Source of the DNA: Jatrophihabitans sp.
Lineage (GTDB): Bacteria > Actinomycetota > Actinomycetes > Mycobacteriales > Jatrophihabitantaceae
Assembly (NCBI GenBank): GCA_036399055.1
Contig: DASWNX010000014.1
Location: 18,535 to 82,534 of the forward strand
Direction: 5' to 3'
Length of the DNA stretch: 64,000 nt
Positions 8,528-18,656 of this stretch are shown here, in pieces (the first letter of the stretch is position 1; each line of letters opens with the position of its first letter). Position numbers and translations under genes: made by a program. The notes under the pieces are model-generated. The model searched no databases. It saw nothing but the letters and a program-made list of their open reading frames with translations, and had not been told where the DNA came from.

Positions 8528-10648
8528 GTGACCGAGAGCGCACCCGGCATCGTTCAGACCCACCCCGATTGGTGGACTGAGCTGGACACCACCGCTGTGG
8601 ACACCGCCAGGCTGCTGGCGGCCGACGCCGTGCAGAAGGTGGGCAACGGCCATCCAGGCACCGCGATGAGCCTCGCGCCGCTGGCCTACCTGCTCTTTCA
8701 GAGAACCATGCGCCACGACCCGACCGATCCCAATTGGGTCGCCCGCGACCGGTTCGTGCTGTCCAACGGCCATGCGTCGTTGACCTTGTACACACAGCTG
8801 TTCCTGGCCGGCTACGGACTCGAGCTCGAAGACCTCAAGTCGTTGCGCACCTGGGGCTCGCTCACCCCGGGACACCCCGAGCACGGACACACCATCGGCG
8901 TCGAGACCACCACCGGCCCGCTGGGCCAGGGCGTCGGCAACGCCGTGGGCTTCGCGATGGCTGCTCGGCGCGAGCGGGGCCTGCTCGATCCCGACACCGC
9001 GCCCGGCGAGTCGGTGTTCGATCACCAGATCTATGTCATCGCCGGTGACGGCTGCCTGCAGGAGGGCGTCTCAGGCGAGGCGTCCTCGCTCGCCGGTCAC
9101 CAGCAGCTGGGCAATCTGACGCTCATCTGGGACGACAATCACATCTCCATCGAAGACGACACCAACATCGCCTTCTCCGAGGACGTCTGCAAGCGGTACG
9201 AGGCCTACGGCTGGCACGTCCAGCAGGTCGAGTCCGGCGAGGACGTGGTGGCCCTGGAGGCCGCGCTCGAGGCGGCTCGGGCCGAGACCGACCGGCCGTC
9301 CTTCATCGCCGTCCGCACGATCATCGCCTGGCCCTCGCCCACCAAGCAGAACACCGGCAAGGCCCACGGCTCGGCGCTGGGCGCCGAGGAGATCGCCAAG
9401 ACCAAGGAGATCCTGGGCTTCGACCCCGCGATCGACTTCGCGGTCGCGCCCGAGGTGCTGCAGCACACCCGCAAGGCCGTCGACCGGGGCCGCGCCGCCC
9501 GCGCCGACTGGCAGCCGGCCTTCGACGCCTGGGCCGCCGACAACACCGAGCGCAAGGCGCTGTTCGACCGCATGGTCGAGCGCAGTCTGCCGCCGGGCTG
9601 GACCGACTCGCTGCCGAGCTTTCCGACCGAGAAGGACGGCAAGCCGAACTCGATCGCCACCCGGGCGGCCTCGGGCAAGGTGCTCAGCGCGCTGGCCGGC
9701 GTGCTGCCCGAGTTGTGGGGCGGCTCGGCCGACCTGGCCGAGAGCAACAACACCACCATGGAGGGCGAGCCGAGCTTCGTGCCGTCCGACCGCCAGACCA
9801 AGGTTTGGGAGGGCGGCCCGTTCGGCCGGACGCTGCACTTCGGCATCCGCGAGCACGCCATGGGCTCGATCATGAACGGCATCGCCCTGCACGGCGGCAC
9901 CCGGGTCTACGGCGGCACCTTCCTGGTGTTCAGCGACTACATGCGCCCGCCCGTGCGGTTGGCCGCGTTGATGAAGCTGCCCACCATCTACGTCTGGACC
10001 CACGACTCGATCGGCCTCGGCGAGGACGGCCCGACCCACCAGCCGGTGGAGCACCTGGCCTCGCTGCGCGCCATCCCGGGCCTGGACGTCGTCCGTCCGG
10101 CCGACGCCAACGAGACCGCGGTCATCTGGCGGACGGTGCTCGAGCACACTGACCGGCCGGCCGGCCTGGCGCTGTCGCGGCAGAACCTGCCGGTGCTCGA
10201 CGCCGCCAAGGTGGTCGACGCCGGCAAGGGCGGCTACGTGCTGGAAGAGGCCTCCGAGGGCCTGCCCAAGGTGATCCTGATCGCGACCGGCTCCGAGGTC
10301 AGCCTGGCGCTGGCGGCGCGGGAGCGGCTGGAGGCCGAGGGCACCCCGACCCGGGTGGTCTCGATGCCCTGCGTCGAGTGGTTCCGGGCCCAGGACCGGT
10401 CCTACCAGCAGCAGGTGCTGCCGCCGGCGGTCAAGGCCCGAGTCAGCATCGAGGCCGGTGTGCCACTGGGCTGGCGCGAGATCGTCGGCGAGGCCGGCGA
10501 GATCGTCGCGCTGGACCACTTCGGGGCCAGCGCCAACGTCAAGGTGCTGTTCGAGCAGCTCGGCTTCACCCCTGACAACGTCGTCACCGCTGCCCACACC
10601 AGCCTTGAGCGGGTAGGCGCGATCACCGGCACCACCACCGGCAACTAG
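8528..10648 (+). CDS. tkt: Transketolase
   Basis: Thiamine-diphosphate enzyme of the non-oxidative pentose phosphate pathway, moving two-carbon ketol units between sugar phosphates. The 706 residues match the family length. The ThDP/metal motif runs from GDGCLQEG to [13 protein letters not shown], and the pyrimidine-binding region with [19 protein letters not shown] and [19 protein letters not shown] is intact. The GTG start at 8528 has a good ribosome binding site (GCAGGAGAG) about six bases upstream. It is the first gene of the plus-strand run tkt-tal-pgi-zwf-opcA-pgl, the actinobacterial order. The 200 bases between it and ctaB should hold its promoter. Confidence 0.97.
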   Translation: MTESAPGIVQTHPDWWTELDTTAVDTARLLAADAVQKVGNGHPGTAMSLAPLAYLLFQRTMRHDPTDPNWVARDRFVLSNGHASLTLYTQLFLAGYGLELEDLKSLRTWGSLTPGHPEHGHTIGVETTTGPLGQGVGNAVGFAMAARRERGLLDPDTAPGESVFDHQIYVIAGDGCLQEGVSGEASSLAGHQQLGNLTLIWDDNHISIEDDTNIAFSEDVCKRYEAYGWHVQQVESGEDVVALEAALEAARAETDRPSFIAVRTIIAWPSPTKQNTGKAHGSALGAEEIAKTKEILGFDPAIDFAVAPEVLQHTRKAVDRGRAARADWQPAFDAWAADNTERKALFDRMVERSLPPGWTDSLPSFPTEKDGKPNSIATRAASGKVLSALAGVLPELWGGSADLAESNNTTMEGEPSFVPSDRQTKVWEGGPFGRTLHFGIREHAMGSIMNGIALHGGTRVYGGTFLVFSDYMRPPVRLAALMKLPTIYVWTHDSIGLGEDGPTHQPVEHLASLRAIPGLDVVRPADANETAVIWRTVLEHTDRPAGLALSRQNLPVLDAAKVVDAGKGGYVLEEASEGLPKVILIATGSEVSLALAARERLEAEGTPTRVVSMPCVEWFRAQDRSYQQQVLPPAVKARVSIEAGVPLGWREIVGEAGEIVALDHFGASANVKVLFEQLGFTPDNVVTAAHTSLERVGAITGTTTGN

Positions 10649-10691
10649 CCGACACCCACGTTCGAGAGCTTTCCAGAGAAGGGGATCCATC

Positions 10692-11888
10692 ATGAGCGAC
10701 GCACTCGCCGACCTGTCGGCCCAAGGCGTGTCCATCTGGCTCGACGACATCAGCCGCGAGCGGCTGGTCAGTGGCAACCTGCAGCAGCTGATCGAGACCA
10801 AGCACGTCGTCGGCGTGACCAGCAACCCGTCGATCTTCCAGAAGGCGATGGAGGGCGCCGCCGACGGCGACTCCGCCTACGCCCAGCAGGTGCACGACCT
10901 GGCGGTGCGTGAGGTCGCCCTGGAAGAAGCGGTCCGGCTGCTGACCGCCTTCGACATCCGCTGGGCCTGTGACGTGCTGCGCCCGGTGTTCGACTCGACC
11001 GACGGCCAGGACGGCCGGGTGTCGATCGAGGTCGACCCCCGGATCGCCCACGACGGCGACAAGACCACCGCCGAGGCCACCGCGCTGTGGTGGCTGGTCG
11101 ACCGCCCGAACGTGATGATCAAGATTCCGGCCACCGAGGCCGGAATCGCCTCGATCGCGGCGGCGACAGCGGCCGGCATCAGCGTCAACGTGACGCTGAT
11201 CTTCTCCATCGAGCGCTACCGCAAGGTGATGGACGCCTACCTCGACGGCCTGCGCCAGGCCCGCGAAGCCGGCATCGACCTGTCCACCATCCGCTCGGTC
11301 GCCTCGTTCTTCGTCTCCCGGGTCGACACTGAGATCGACAAGCGGCTGGATAAGTTGAGCGGAACCGACGAGGCTGGCTCTCGTGCAGCAGCCGTGCGCG
11401 GCAAGGCCGGTATCGCCAACGCCCGGCTGGCCTACGAGGCGTTCCAGGAGGTGTTCACCAGCCCGGCCTGGGAGGAGCTCAAGGCGGCCGGAGCGCACGT
11501 CCAGCGCCCGCTGTGGGCCTCCACCGGCGTCAAGGACCCGGCCTATGACGACACCATGTACGTGACCCAGCTGGTCGCGCCGAACACCGTGAACACGATG
11601 CCCGAGGCCACCCTGAACGCGGTCGGCGACCACGGCGTGATCAGCGGCCCGACCGCCGACTCCGGCTACGACGAGGCCCGCCAGGTGGTCACCGACCTGT
11701 CGGCGCTGGGCATCGAGCTCGACGAGGTCACCGAGCTGCTCGAGTCCGAGGGCGTGGACAAGTTCATGGACTCCTGGGCCAGCCTGCTGGAGGGCGTGCA
11801 GAAGCAGCTGACCGCGGGCGCGCAGAAGGCCGACAACGGAGATCCCAGTAAGGCCGGCAACGCCGACCGCTCGGACGCCCCGGCATGA
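10692..11888 (+). CDS. tal: Transaldolase
   Basis: Transfers a dihydroxyacetone unit between sedoheptulose-7-phosphate and glyceraldehyde-3-phosphate. The 398-residue protein has the [11 protein letters not shown] motif near residues 43-53 and the Schiff-base lysine in VMIKIPAT (K144). An AGAAGGGG Shine-Dalgarno region precedes the ATG. The last 25 residues are polar and not conserved. The stop overlaps the pgi start (ATGA), so translation is coupled. Confidence 0.97.
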   Translation: MSDALADLSAQGVSIWLDDISRERLVSGNLQQLIETKHVVGVTSNPSIFQKAMEGAADGDSAYAQQVHDLAVREVALEEAVRLLTAFDIRWACDVLRPVFDSTDGQDGRVSIEVDPRIAHDGDKTTAEATALWWLVDRPNVMIKIPATEAGIASIAAATAAGISVNVTLIFSIERYRKVMDAYLDGLRQAREAGIDLSTIRSVASFFVSRVDTEIDKRLDKLSGTDEAGSRAAAVRGKAGIANARLAYEAFQEVFTSPAWEELKAAGAHVQRPLWASTGVKDPAYDDTMYVTQLVAPNTVNTMPEATLNAVGDHGVISGPTADSGYDEARQVVTDLSALGIELDEVTELLESEGVDKFMDSWASLLEGVQKQLTAGAQKADNGDPSKAGNADRSDAPA

Positions 11889-13546
11889 CCGACACAGCCT
11901 CTGACGACGGGGTGCTGCGGCTGGAACCGCAGTACCCCGACGTCCAGGCCTACACCGATGCCCTGAACACGCTGGTGCACGACCAGGTCGCGAGCAAGCT
12001 CACCGCGCAGGACCCGACCCTGTGGGGCGCCGACGCCGAGTCCGAGGCCGCCAAGCGGCTGTCCTGGGTGTCCCTGGCCCAGACTTCCCGGCCGCTGGTC
12101 GCCGAGATCGACGCGCTGCGCGAAGAACTGGCCGCCGAGGGAGTGGACCACGTGGTGCTGGCCGGCATGGGCGGCAGCTCGCTGGCGCCCGAGGTCATCT
12201 GCGCCACCGCCGGGCGGCCTCTGGTCACCCTGGACACCACCGACGCAGGCCAGGTGCGGGCCGCCCTCGCCGACAACCTGGAGCGCACCGTCCTGGTGGT
12301 CTCGAGCAAGTCCGGAGGCACCGTCGAGACCGACTCGCACCGGCGGGCCTACGAGAAGGCCTTCGCTGACGCCGGCATCGACCCCCAGCGGCGGATCGTG
12401 GTGGTCACCGACCCGGGCTCGCCGTTGCAGCAGACCGCCGAGGACGCCGGTTACCGCAAGGTGTTCCTGGCCGATCCGAACGTGGGCGGCCGCTACAGCG
12501 CGCTGACCGCGTTCGGGCTGGTGCCCTCCGGTCTGGCCGGCGTCGACCTGAGCGCGCTGCTGGACGAGGCTGGCACGGCCGCCGAGGCGCTGTCGGTGGA
12601 CTCCGGGGCCAACCCCGGCCTCCGGCTCGGCGCGTTGCTGGGCCAGGCGCACGACGCCGGCTTGGACAAGGTGGTCTTCGCCGACTTCGGCTCGGGCATC
12701 ACCGGCTTCGGTGACTGGGCCGAGCAACTGATCGCCGAGTCGACCGGCAAGGACGGCCGCGGCCTGCTTCCGGTGGTCGTGGAGAGCCCGCAGGCCGCCG
12801 GATTCGCCGACGCGGGCCCGGACGCGATCCTGGTCAGCCTCGGAGGCGATCGGGAGTCCGTTGAGCCGCCCTCGGGGTGGGGGGCGGCGGTCAGCGGGCC
12901 GCTCGGCGCGCAGCTGCTGCTCTGGGAGTACGCCACCGCCGTGGCCGGGCGTGTCATCGGGATCAACCCCTTCGACCAGCCCAACGTCGAGGAGGCCAAG
13001 AAGCAGGCGCGGGCGCTGCTCGACGCCCCGGAGCAGGCCGCCCAGGAGCGACCGGCCCTGACCGACGGGGCCGTGGAAGTGTTCAGCGCCGGCTTCGACC
13101 TGGCTGGCGCGAGCACGCTGGCCGACGCGCTGCAGGCATTCCTGGCCGCGGCGCCCGAGCGGGGCTACGTCAGCATCCAGGCCTACCTCGACCGGCACGC
13201 CGACGCCACGGCGGCCGACCTGCGTCCGGCGGTGGCACGCCGCACCGGCCTGCAGACCACCTTCGGCTGGGGACCCCGGTTCCTGCACTCGACCGGCCAG
13301 TACCACAAGGGCGGACACCCCAACGGCGTGTTCCTGCAGCTCACCGCCGACGCCTCGCAGGAGACTGGGGGCGACCTGGCCGTGCCGGACCGCCCGTACA
13401 CCTTCGCCTCGCTGCAGCGCGCGCAGGCCGCCGGCGACGCCACGGTGCTCGCCGACAAGGGCAGACCGGTGCTACACCTGCATCTGACCGACCGGGCCGC
13501 GGGCATCGGTCAGCTTCTGCAAGCGCTCCAAGGAGAAGTGACGTGA
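11885..13546 (+). CDS. pgi: Glucose-6-phosphate isomerase
   Basis: Interconverts glucose-6-phosphate and fructose-6-phosphate, linking the pentose phosphate genes here to glycolysis. The 553-residue protein has the SIS-type sugar-phosphate region ([27 protein letters not shown]) and the C-terminal active-site region around [18 protein letters not shown]. It belongs to the form found beside tal in actinobacteria, in which pgi-like domains occur alone or fused to transaldolase; here they are separate. It overlaps tal at the start and zwf at the stop by four bases each. Confidence 0.93.
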   Translation: MTDTASDDGVLRLEPQYPDVQAYTDALNTLVHDQVASKLTAQDPTLWGADAESEAAKRLSWVSLAQTSRPLVAEIDALREELAAEGVDHVVLAGMGGSSLAPEVICATAGRPLVTLDTTDAGQVRAALADNLERTVLVVSSKSGGTVETDSHRRAYEKAFADAGIDPQRRIVVVTDPGSPLQQTAEDAGYRKVFLADPNVGGRYSALTAFGLVPSGLAGVDLSALLDEAGTAAEALSVDSGANPGLRLGALLGQAHDAGLDKVVFADFGSGITGFGDWAEQLIAESTGKDGRGLLPVVVESPQAAGFADAGPDAILVSLGGDRESVEPPSGWGAAVSGPLGAQLLLWEYATAVAGRVIGINPFDQPNVEEAKKQARALLDAPEQAAQERPALTDGAVEVFSAGFDLAGASTLADALQAFLAAAPERGYVSIQAYLDRHADATAADLRPAVARRTGLQTTFGWGPRFLHSTGQYHKGGHPNGVFLQLTADASQETGGDLAVPDRPYTFASLQRAQAAGDATVLADKGRPVLHLHLTDRAAGIGQLLQALQGEVT

Positions 13547-15129
13547 GCCTGACCGAGGACCAGTCCCCCGCGATCGACGCTGGCGAGGGGCCGGAGACTC
13601 GTCCCGGGTTGCGATCCAACCCGCTGCGCGATCCCGGGGACCGGCGGCTGCCACGGGTGCCCGAGCCCTGCGCCCTGGTGGTCTTCGGCGTCACCGGTGA
13701 CCTGGCGCGCAAGAAGCTGCTGCCGGCGATCTATGACCTGGCCAACCGGGGCCTGTTGCCGGCCGACTTCGTGCTGCTCGGCTTCGCCCGCCGGGACTGG
13801 GAGGACGGCGACTTCGAGTCGCTGGCCAAGAAGGCGGCCAAGGAGCACGCCCGCACCGACTGGAACGAGGAGGTCTGGGCCCGGCTGTCGGGTGACATCA
13901 AGTTCGTGGCCGGCTCGTTCGACGACGACGCCGCCTTCGACACCCTGGCCACCACGCTGGACGAGCTGCGCCAGAGCCACGGCATCAAGGGCAACGCAGC
14001 CTTCTACCTGTCGGTCCCGCCGAGCATGTTCCCGGTGGTGCTCAAGCAGATGGAGCGCACCAAGATGGCCGACAACGCCACCTCCGGCGGTTGGCGCCGG
14101 GTCGTGGTGGAGAAGCCGTTCGGGCACGACCTGCCCAGCGCCAAAGCGCTCAACGCCCTGGTCGACGAGGTGTTCACCGCCAAGGACGTGTTCCGGATCG
14201 ATCACTACCTCGGCAAGGAGACGGTGCAGAACCTGATGGCGCTGCGCTTTGCCAACCAGCTCTTCGAGCCGGTGTGGAACGCCAACTACGTCGACTCGGT
14301 TCAGATCACGATGGCCGAGGACGTCGGCATCGCCGGCCGGGCCGGCTTCTACGACGTCACCGGCGCCGCTCGCGACGTCCTGCAGAACCACCTGCTGCAG
14401 CTGCTGGCGCTGACCGCGATGGAAGAGCCGGTGGAGTTCACCGCCGACGCGATCCGCACCGAGAAGCTCAAGGTGCTGCGGGCGATCCGGCTGCCCAGCG
14501 ACACCGGCGCGTACGCCATCCGCGGGCAGTACCAGCAGGGCTGGCTGGCCGGCGAGCGAGTCGTCGCCTACCGCGCCGAGAAGGACATCCCCGAGGACTC
14601 CAAGACCGAGAGCTACGCCGCCGTCCGGCTCGGGATCGACACCCGGCGCTGGGCCGGCGTGCCGTTCTACCTGCGCACCGGAAAGCGGTTGCCGCGCCGG
14701 GTGACCGAGATCGCGGTGCTGTTCAAGAAGGCGCCGCACCTGCCGTTCAGCCACACCGACACCGAGGAGCTCGGCCACAACCAGTTGGTGATCCGGGTCC
14801 AGCCCGACGAGGGCGTCACCTTGAAGTTCGGCTCCAAGGTCCCTGGGTCGATGATGGAGGTCCGCGACGTCGCGATGGACTTCCTGTACGGCGAGGCGTT
14901 CACCGAGTCCAGCCCCGAGGCCTACGAGCGGCTGATCCTCGACGTCATGCTCGGCGACGCCACGCTGTTCCCGCGCAACGAGGAGGTCGAGGCGTCCTGG
15001 CGGGTGATCGACCCGTTGGAGGAGTTCTGGGCCGGTCAGGAGCCGGAGGCCTACCGGGCCGGCGAGTGGGGTCCCAAGGCCGCTGACGAGATGCTGGCCC
15101 GCGACGGGCGCAGCTGGCGACGGCCGTGA
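13543..15129 (+). CDS. zwf: Glucose-6-phosphate 1-dehydrogenase
   Basis: First enzyme of the oxidative pentose phosphate pathway, making 6-phosphogluconolactone and NAD(P)H. It has the dinucleotide motif VVFGVTGDLARKKLLPA and the catalytic signature RIDHYLGKE. The frame is open far upstream inside pgi in another frame, but GTG 13543 forms a GTGA overlap with the pgi stop, has AAGGAG about eight bases upstream, and gives 528 residues, near the family length. It is followed by opcA and pgl. Confidence 0.97.
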   Translation: MSLTEDQSPAIDAGEGPETRPGLRSNPLRDPGDRRLPRVPEPCALVVFGVTGDLARKKLLPAIYDLANRGLLPADFVLLGFARRDWEDGDFESLAKKAAKEHARTDWNEEVWARLSGDIKFVAGSFDDDAAFDTLATTLDELRQSHGIKGNAAFYLSVPPSMFPVVLKQMERTKMADNATSGGWRRVVVEKPFGHDLPSAKALNALVDEVFTAKDVFRIDHYLGKETVQNLMALRFANQLFEPVWNANYVDSVQITMAEDVGIAGRAGFYDVTGAARDVLQNHLLQLLALTAMEEPVEFTADAIRTEKLKVLRAIRLPSDTGAYAIRGQYQQGWLAGERVVAYRAEKDIPEDSKTESYAAVRLGIDTRRWAGVPFYLRTGKRLPRRVTEIAVLFKKAPHLPFSHTDTEELGHNQLVIRVQPDEGVTLKFGSKVPGSMMEVRDVAMDFLYGEAFTESSPEAYERLILDVMLGDATLFPRNEEVEASWRVIDPLEEFWAGQEPEAYRAGEWGPKAADEMLARDGRSWRRP

Positions 15130-15214
15130 CCCGCTCAGGCACGGCCCCTTCACCCCAGAGCCGTCCAGGCACGGCCCGTCCAGGCTCGACCCACTCAGAT
15201 AGAGGAGATGCGCG

Positions 15215-16189
15215 GTGACCACACTCTGGGACACCACCGGAACCGCGGTGGTGCAGGCGCTGGCCGCCAAGCGACGCTCGGGCGGGGCGGTGACCAGCGG
15301 CCTGGCCCTCACGCTGGTTGTGGTGCTGGAAGAGAAGGACACCGCCGATGTGGAGGCGGCCGTGGCGACGGCGTCGGCCAAGCACCCGATGCGGGTGATC
15401 ATGGTGCTGAGGCACCACATCGACGCCCCGGTCCCCCGGCTGGACGCCGAGGTGTCGATCGGCGGGCGCCTCGGACCCGGTGAGGCCGTGGTGCTCAGGA
15501 TGTTCGGGCGTCTGGCGCTGCACGCCGAGTCGGTGACGCTGCCGCTGCTGGCCCCGGACGCGCCGGTGGTCGCCTGGTGGTACTCCGAGACCCCCAAGGT
15601 GATCGCCAACGACCCGCTCGGCGTGTTCGCCGACCGCCGCATCACCAACGTGATCCGTGACGCCGCCCCGGCTGCCTCGCTGCAGCAACGGGCCATCGAC
15701 TACGCCCCGGGTGACACCGACCTGACCTGGACGGTGATCACGCCCTGGCGGGCAGCGCTGGCGGCGGCGTTCGACACCGCATCCTCACCGGCCACCTCGG
15801 TGACCGTGTCCGGCAACCCGCAGGACCCCTCGGCCCAGTTGCTGGCCGGCTGGCTGACGTCGCGGCTGGGGATCCCGGTTCCGGTGGAGAAGGCCGAGGG
15901 CAAGTACATCGTCGCGGTCGCGGTCGAGTTCGAAGACGGCCGGACGGTGCAGATGACCAACGAGGGCTACAAGCTGCTGATGCGCCGGCCCGGGCAGCTC
16001 GACACCATCCAGCCGTTCCCCCAGCGCACCACCGGTGACATGCTGGCCGAGGAGTTGCGCCGCCTGGACGACGACCAGCCCTACGGCGAGGCTCTGGGCG
16101 CGGTGTCGGGGCTGACCGGCCTCAATGACCGCCCGGCGGTGCGAACCCACATCTGGCACGATCCGGCGCTGGCCCAGCAGGAGGCCTGA
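15215..16189 (+). CDS. opcA: Glucose-6-phosphate dehydrogenase assembly protein OpcA
   Basis: Partner of Zwf that promotes assembly or activity of the dehydrogenase, known from cyanobacteria and actinobacteria. The 324-residue protein begins with the family's LWDTTGTAVVQAL and carries VVAWWYSETP and the C-terminal MTNEGYKLLMRRPGQ. The GTG start has GAGGAG nine bases upstream. The 85-base gap after zwf contains imperfect copies of a CCAGGCACGGCCC-like sequence and no gene. Confidence 0.93.
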   Translation: MTTLWDTTGTAVVQALAAKRRSGGAVTSGLALTLVVVLEEKDTADVEAAVATASAKHPMRVIMVLRHHIDAPVPRLDAEVSIGGRLGPGEAVVLRMFGRLALHAESVTLPLLAPDAPVVAWWYSETPKVIANDPLGVFADRRITNVIRDAAPAASLQQRAIDYAPGDTDLTWTVITPWRAALAAAFDTASSPATSVTVSGNPQDPSAQLLAGWLTSRLGIPVPVEKAEGKYIVAVAVEFEDGRTVQMTNEGYKLLMRRPGQLDTIQPFPQRTTGDMLAEELRRLDDDQPYGEALGAVSGLTGLNDRPAVRTHIWHDPALAQQEA

Positions 16190-16225
16190 GTCGATGCCCG
16201 CCCCGTCGGAAGCCTGAGAGGCCCC

Positions 16226-17008
16226 ATGCCAGCCCCGCCAGAGCTGATCGTCCAGGCCACTGCCGAGAACCTGGCCACCGACGTGGCGGTGCGGGTGGTG
16301 TCCACCCTGGCCCGCGCTCAGCAGACGCGCGGCCGGGCGGCGCTGGCCCTGACCGCGGGCTCGATCATGGAGAAGGTCTGGTCGGCGATCGCCGCGACGG
16401 CCTCGCGCGAGGCCGTCGACTGGGCGCGGGTGGACGTGTTCTGGGCCGATGAGCGTTACGTCCCGGCCGACTCTGCCGACCGCAACGACGCCCCGGCGAA
16501 CCGGCTGCTGTTCTCTCATTCGCCGTTCACCGCTGCCCGGCTGTTTCCGATGCCGGCCAGTGACGGCCCGTTCGCCGACCTCGACCGGGCCGCGGCCGGT
16601 TACGCCGAGCAGCTGTCGGCTGCCCGCCGGCCCGACGATCCCCACGAGCTGCCGCACTTCGACGTGCTGCTGCTGGGCGTCGGCCCGGACGGGCACTGCG
16701 CGTCGCTGTTTCCCGAGCACCCCAGCGCCTATGACGACTCCGGCCCGGTGATCGCGGTGCGCAACTCACCCAAGCCGCCGCCGCTGCGGATCTCGCTGAG
16801 CTTCGAGGGCCTGGCCGCGGCGAACGAGATCTGGTTCGTGGCCTCCGGCGCCGGCAAGTCCCGGGCGGTCGCGCTGGCGCTCAGCGGCGCCGGTCGGGTG
16901 CAGGTGCCCGCCGCCGGCCCGCGCGGGCGACTGCGGACGTTGTGGCTGGTGGACCGGGACGCGGCGGCCGGCCTGCCTCGGCGTCCCGACGGCCAGCCGG
17001 TGCTCTGA
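16226..17008 (+). CDS. pgl: 6-phosphogluconolactonase
   Basis: Hydrolyses 6-phosphogluconolactone made by Zwf. The 260-residue DevB-type protein shows ALTAGSIMEKVW, the VFWADERYVPADSADRNDAPA active-site region and LLLGVGPDGHCASLFPEH. It lies 36 bases after opcA and closes the plus-strand operon. Two identical hairpins follow its stop. Confidence 0.95.
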   Translation: MPAPPELIVQATAENLATDVAVRVVSTLARAQQTRGRAALALTAGSIMEKVWSAIAATASREAVDWARVDVFWADERYVPADSADRNDAPANRLLFSHSPFTAARLFPMPASDGPFADLDRAAAGYAEQLSAARRPDDPHELPHFDVLLLGVGPDGHCASLFPEHPSAYDDSGPVIAVRNSPKPPPLRISLSFEGLAAANEIWFVASGAGKSRAVALALSGAGRVQVPAAGPRGRLRTLWLVDRDAAAGLPRRPDGQPVL

Positions 17009-17013
17009 GGCGC

Positions 17014-17069
17014 CTGGCCGCTGAAGCGGCCGGCAGTGCGCTGAGGAGCCTGGCCGCTGAAGCGGCCGG
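17014..17069. terminator. Twin hairpin terminator between pgl and rbpA
   Basis: The 20-base sequence CTGGCCGCTGAAGCGGCCGG occurs twice, at 17014-17033 and 17050-17069. Each copy folds into a stem of seven perfect pairs plus a G-T and an outer C-G pair around a GA loop. The pair sits between convergent genes, so it can terminate from both sides. There is no T-run, as is common in actinobacteria. Confidence 0.6.
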
Positions 17070-17079
17070 CGGGCAGGGG

Positions 17080-17424
17080 TCAGGCCTCGCCGCGGCGGGC
17101 CCGCAGCCGAGCCAGCGCCTCTTCGAGGATGGCGTCGCCGTCGGCGTCGGAGCGGCGCTCCTTCACGTAGGCCAGGTGGGTCTTGTACGGCTCGTTGCGG
17201 GGTGCGGCCGGCGGGGCCGCGGACTCGCGGCCGGCTGGAAAGCCGCAGCGCGGGCAGTCCCAGGTGTCGGGCACCAGGGCCTCGATCGCGAAGGCAGGCT
17301 TGGTCTCGTGGCCGTTGGCGCAGAAGAACGAGACCCACTGGCGGGGAGCGGACTCGCCACGCTCCCGCTCCCCCATCGGCCCGGCGCCGACCCGGCTGCC
17401 GCGGATTGCGCTGCCACCTGCCAC
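17080..17424 (-). CDS. rbpA: RNA polymerase-binding protein RbpA
   Basis: Actinobacteria-specific transcription factor that binds the group 1/2 sigma factor and core polymerase and stabilises open complexes. At 114 residues it has the expected size. The core domain shows FFCANGHETKPAFA and DTWDCPRCGFPAG, followed by the linker and the C-terminal sigma-interaction helix (KTHLAYVKERRSDADGDAILEEAL). The GTG start at 17424 has AGAGGAG seven bases upstream. It is transcribed convergently to pgl. Confidence 0.97.
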   Translation of the reverse strand: MAGGSAIRGSRVGAGPMGERERGESAPRQWVSFFCANGHETKPAFAIEALVPDTWDCPRCGFPAGRESAAPPAAPRNEPYKTHLAYVKERRSDADGDAILEEALARLRARRGEA

Positions 17425-17516
17425 TTCTTGACTCCTCTAACTCGATGTCACTGTGAGGCTTCGGCCAGGAGCTCCGACGCTTCGCGCGGCCGCCGCGATG
17501 ACCGCCGCGGGTGGGA

Positions 17517-17753
17517 TCAGCTCGCCTTGTAGAGCAGTCCGAGACCGATGATGCAGATGGACCAGACCAGGCCGGCGATGACGGTGAGCCGGTCGAGGTT
17601 GCGCTCGACCACGGAGGAGCCCGACAGGCTGGAGTAGAGCGAGCCGCCGAACATCGAGGAGAGGCCGCCGCCCTTGCCGCGGTGCAGCAGCACCAGGACC
17701 ATCAGCAGCAGGCTCGCGATGATGAGGACGATCGACAGCGTCGTGATGATCAT
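17517..17753 (-). CDS. secG: Preprotein translocase subunit SecG
   Basis: Small membrane subunit of the SecYEG translocon, 78 residues with two hydrophobic segments (about residues 2-22 and 53-74) around the conserved cytoplasmic loop with LLHRGKGGGLSSMFGG. It lies about 100 bases after tpiA, in the usual actinobacterial order gap-pgk-tpi-secG, and a separate promoter candidate lies in that gap. Confidence 0.95.
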   Translation of the reverse strand: MIITTLSIVLIIASLLLMVLVLLHRGKGGGLSSMFGGSLYSSLSGSSVVERNLDRLTVIAGLVWSICIIGLGLLYKAS

Positions 17754-17772
17754 GTGGTTCGACGGCCTCGCA

Positions 17773-17803
17773 GATCTAGACGGGTTGACGCGATATGTGT
17801 CAA
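17773..17803 (-). promoter_or_regulatory. Promoter candidate upstream of secG
   Basis: On the minus strand a perfect TTGACA (complement of 17798-17803) is followed by TCTAGA with 17 bases spacing, or TAGATC with 19. The start of secG is about 20 bases further. This is the clearest -35/-10 pair seen in the window. Confidence 0.45.
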
Positions 17804-17855
17804 GAGGATACCTGCTCAGCTTGCCGCAGCTGGCGCCTCAGTCCAGAAGCCGGGC

Positions 17856-18656
17856 TCACGCCGGAATCGGCCCGCCGCCAGCGGCGATGCAGATTCCGGC
17901 GAACTCGGCGCCGTCGAGGCTGGCGCCGCCGACCAGGGCGCCGTCGACGTCTGGCTGGGCCACGATGTCACCGGCGTTGGTGGACTTCACCGAACCGCCG
18001 TAGAGCACCCGAACGCCGGCCGCCAGCTCGGGGCTGTACAGCTCGGCTAGCCGCCCACGGACCGCCGCGCACACTTCCTGCGCGTCGGCCGGGGTGGCCA
18101 CCTTGCCGGTGCCGATCGCCCACACCGGCTCGTAGGCGATGACGACGGCGGCGGCCTGCTCGGCGGGCACGCCGGCCAGGCCGGCGCTCAGCTGGCTCAG
18201 GCAGTGGGGCACCTGCTCGCCGGCCTCGCGGACCTCCAGCCGTTCGCCGACGCACAGGATCGGGGTCAGCTCGTTGGCGTAGGCCGCGATGACCTTGGCG
18301 TTGACCACCTCGTCGGTCTCTTGATGATGCTCGCGGCGCTCGGAGTGCCCGACCACGACGTAGCTGCAGCCGAGCTTGGCCAGCATGGCGCCGGAGATGT
18401 CACCGGTGTAGGCGCCGCCTGCGTGCGGTGACAGGTCCTGGGCGCCGTAGCGCAACGCCAGCTTGTCGCCGTCCACCAGCGTCTGCACCGAGCGGATGTC
18501 GGTGAACGGCGGCAGCACCACCACCTCGACGGCCTCGAAGTGCTGTGGCTTGAGGCTGAAGGCGACCTTCTGCACCAGGGCCAGGGCCTCCAGGTGGTTC
18601 AGGTTCATCTTCCAGTTGCCGGCGATCAGGGGGGTGCGTGCTGGCGTGCGGGCCAT
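17856..18656 (-). CDS. tpiA: Triosephosphate isomerase
   Basis: Interconverts dihydroxyacetone phosphate and glyceraldehyde-3-phosphate. The 266 residues include the N-terminal GNWKMN with catalytic lysine K16, the catalytic histidine in VVGHSERR, the glutamate loop [11 protein letters not shown] and the phosphate-binding YGGSVK. The start codon directly abuts the pgk stop, so gap-pgk-tpi are transcribed together. Confidence 0.97.
   Translation of the reverse strand: MARTPARTPLIAGNWKMNLNHLEALALVQKVAFSLKPQHFEAVEVVVLPPFTDIRSVQTLVDGDKLALRYGAQDLSPHAGGAYTGDISGAMLAKLGCSYVVVGHSERREHHQETDEVVNAKVIAAYANELTPILCVGERLEVREAGEQVPHCLSQLSAGLAGVPAEQAAAVVIAYEPVWAIGTGKVATPADAQEVCAAVRGRLAELYSPELAAGVRVLYGGSVKSTNAGDIVAQPDVDGALVGGASLDGAEFAGICIAAGGGPIPA

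Noticed and set aside
12877-13542. Upstream extension of the zwf frame into pgi, giving 750 codons
   Set aside because: It overlaps an intact pgi and encodes low-complexity sequence; GTG 13543 with AAGGAG and a GTGA overlap is clearly better.
17425-17516. Possible RNA gene or riboswitch in the GC-rich gap between secG and rbpA
   Set aside because: Only a short CGCGG/CCGCG stem is seen; no tRNA-like or tmRNA-like structure could be built.
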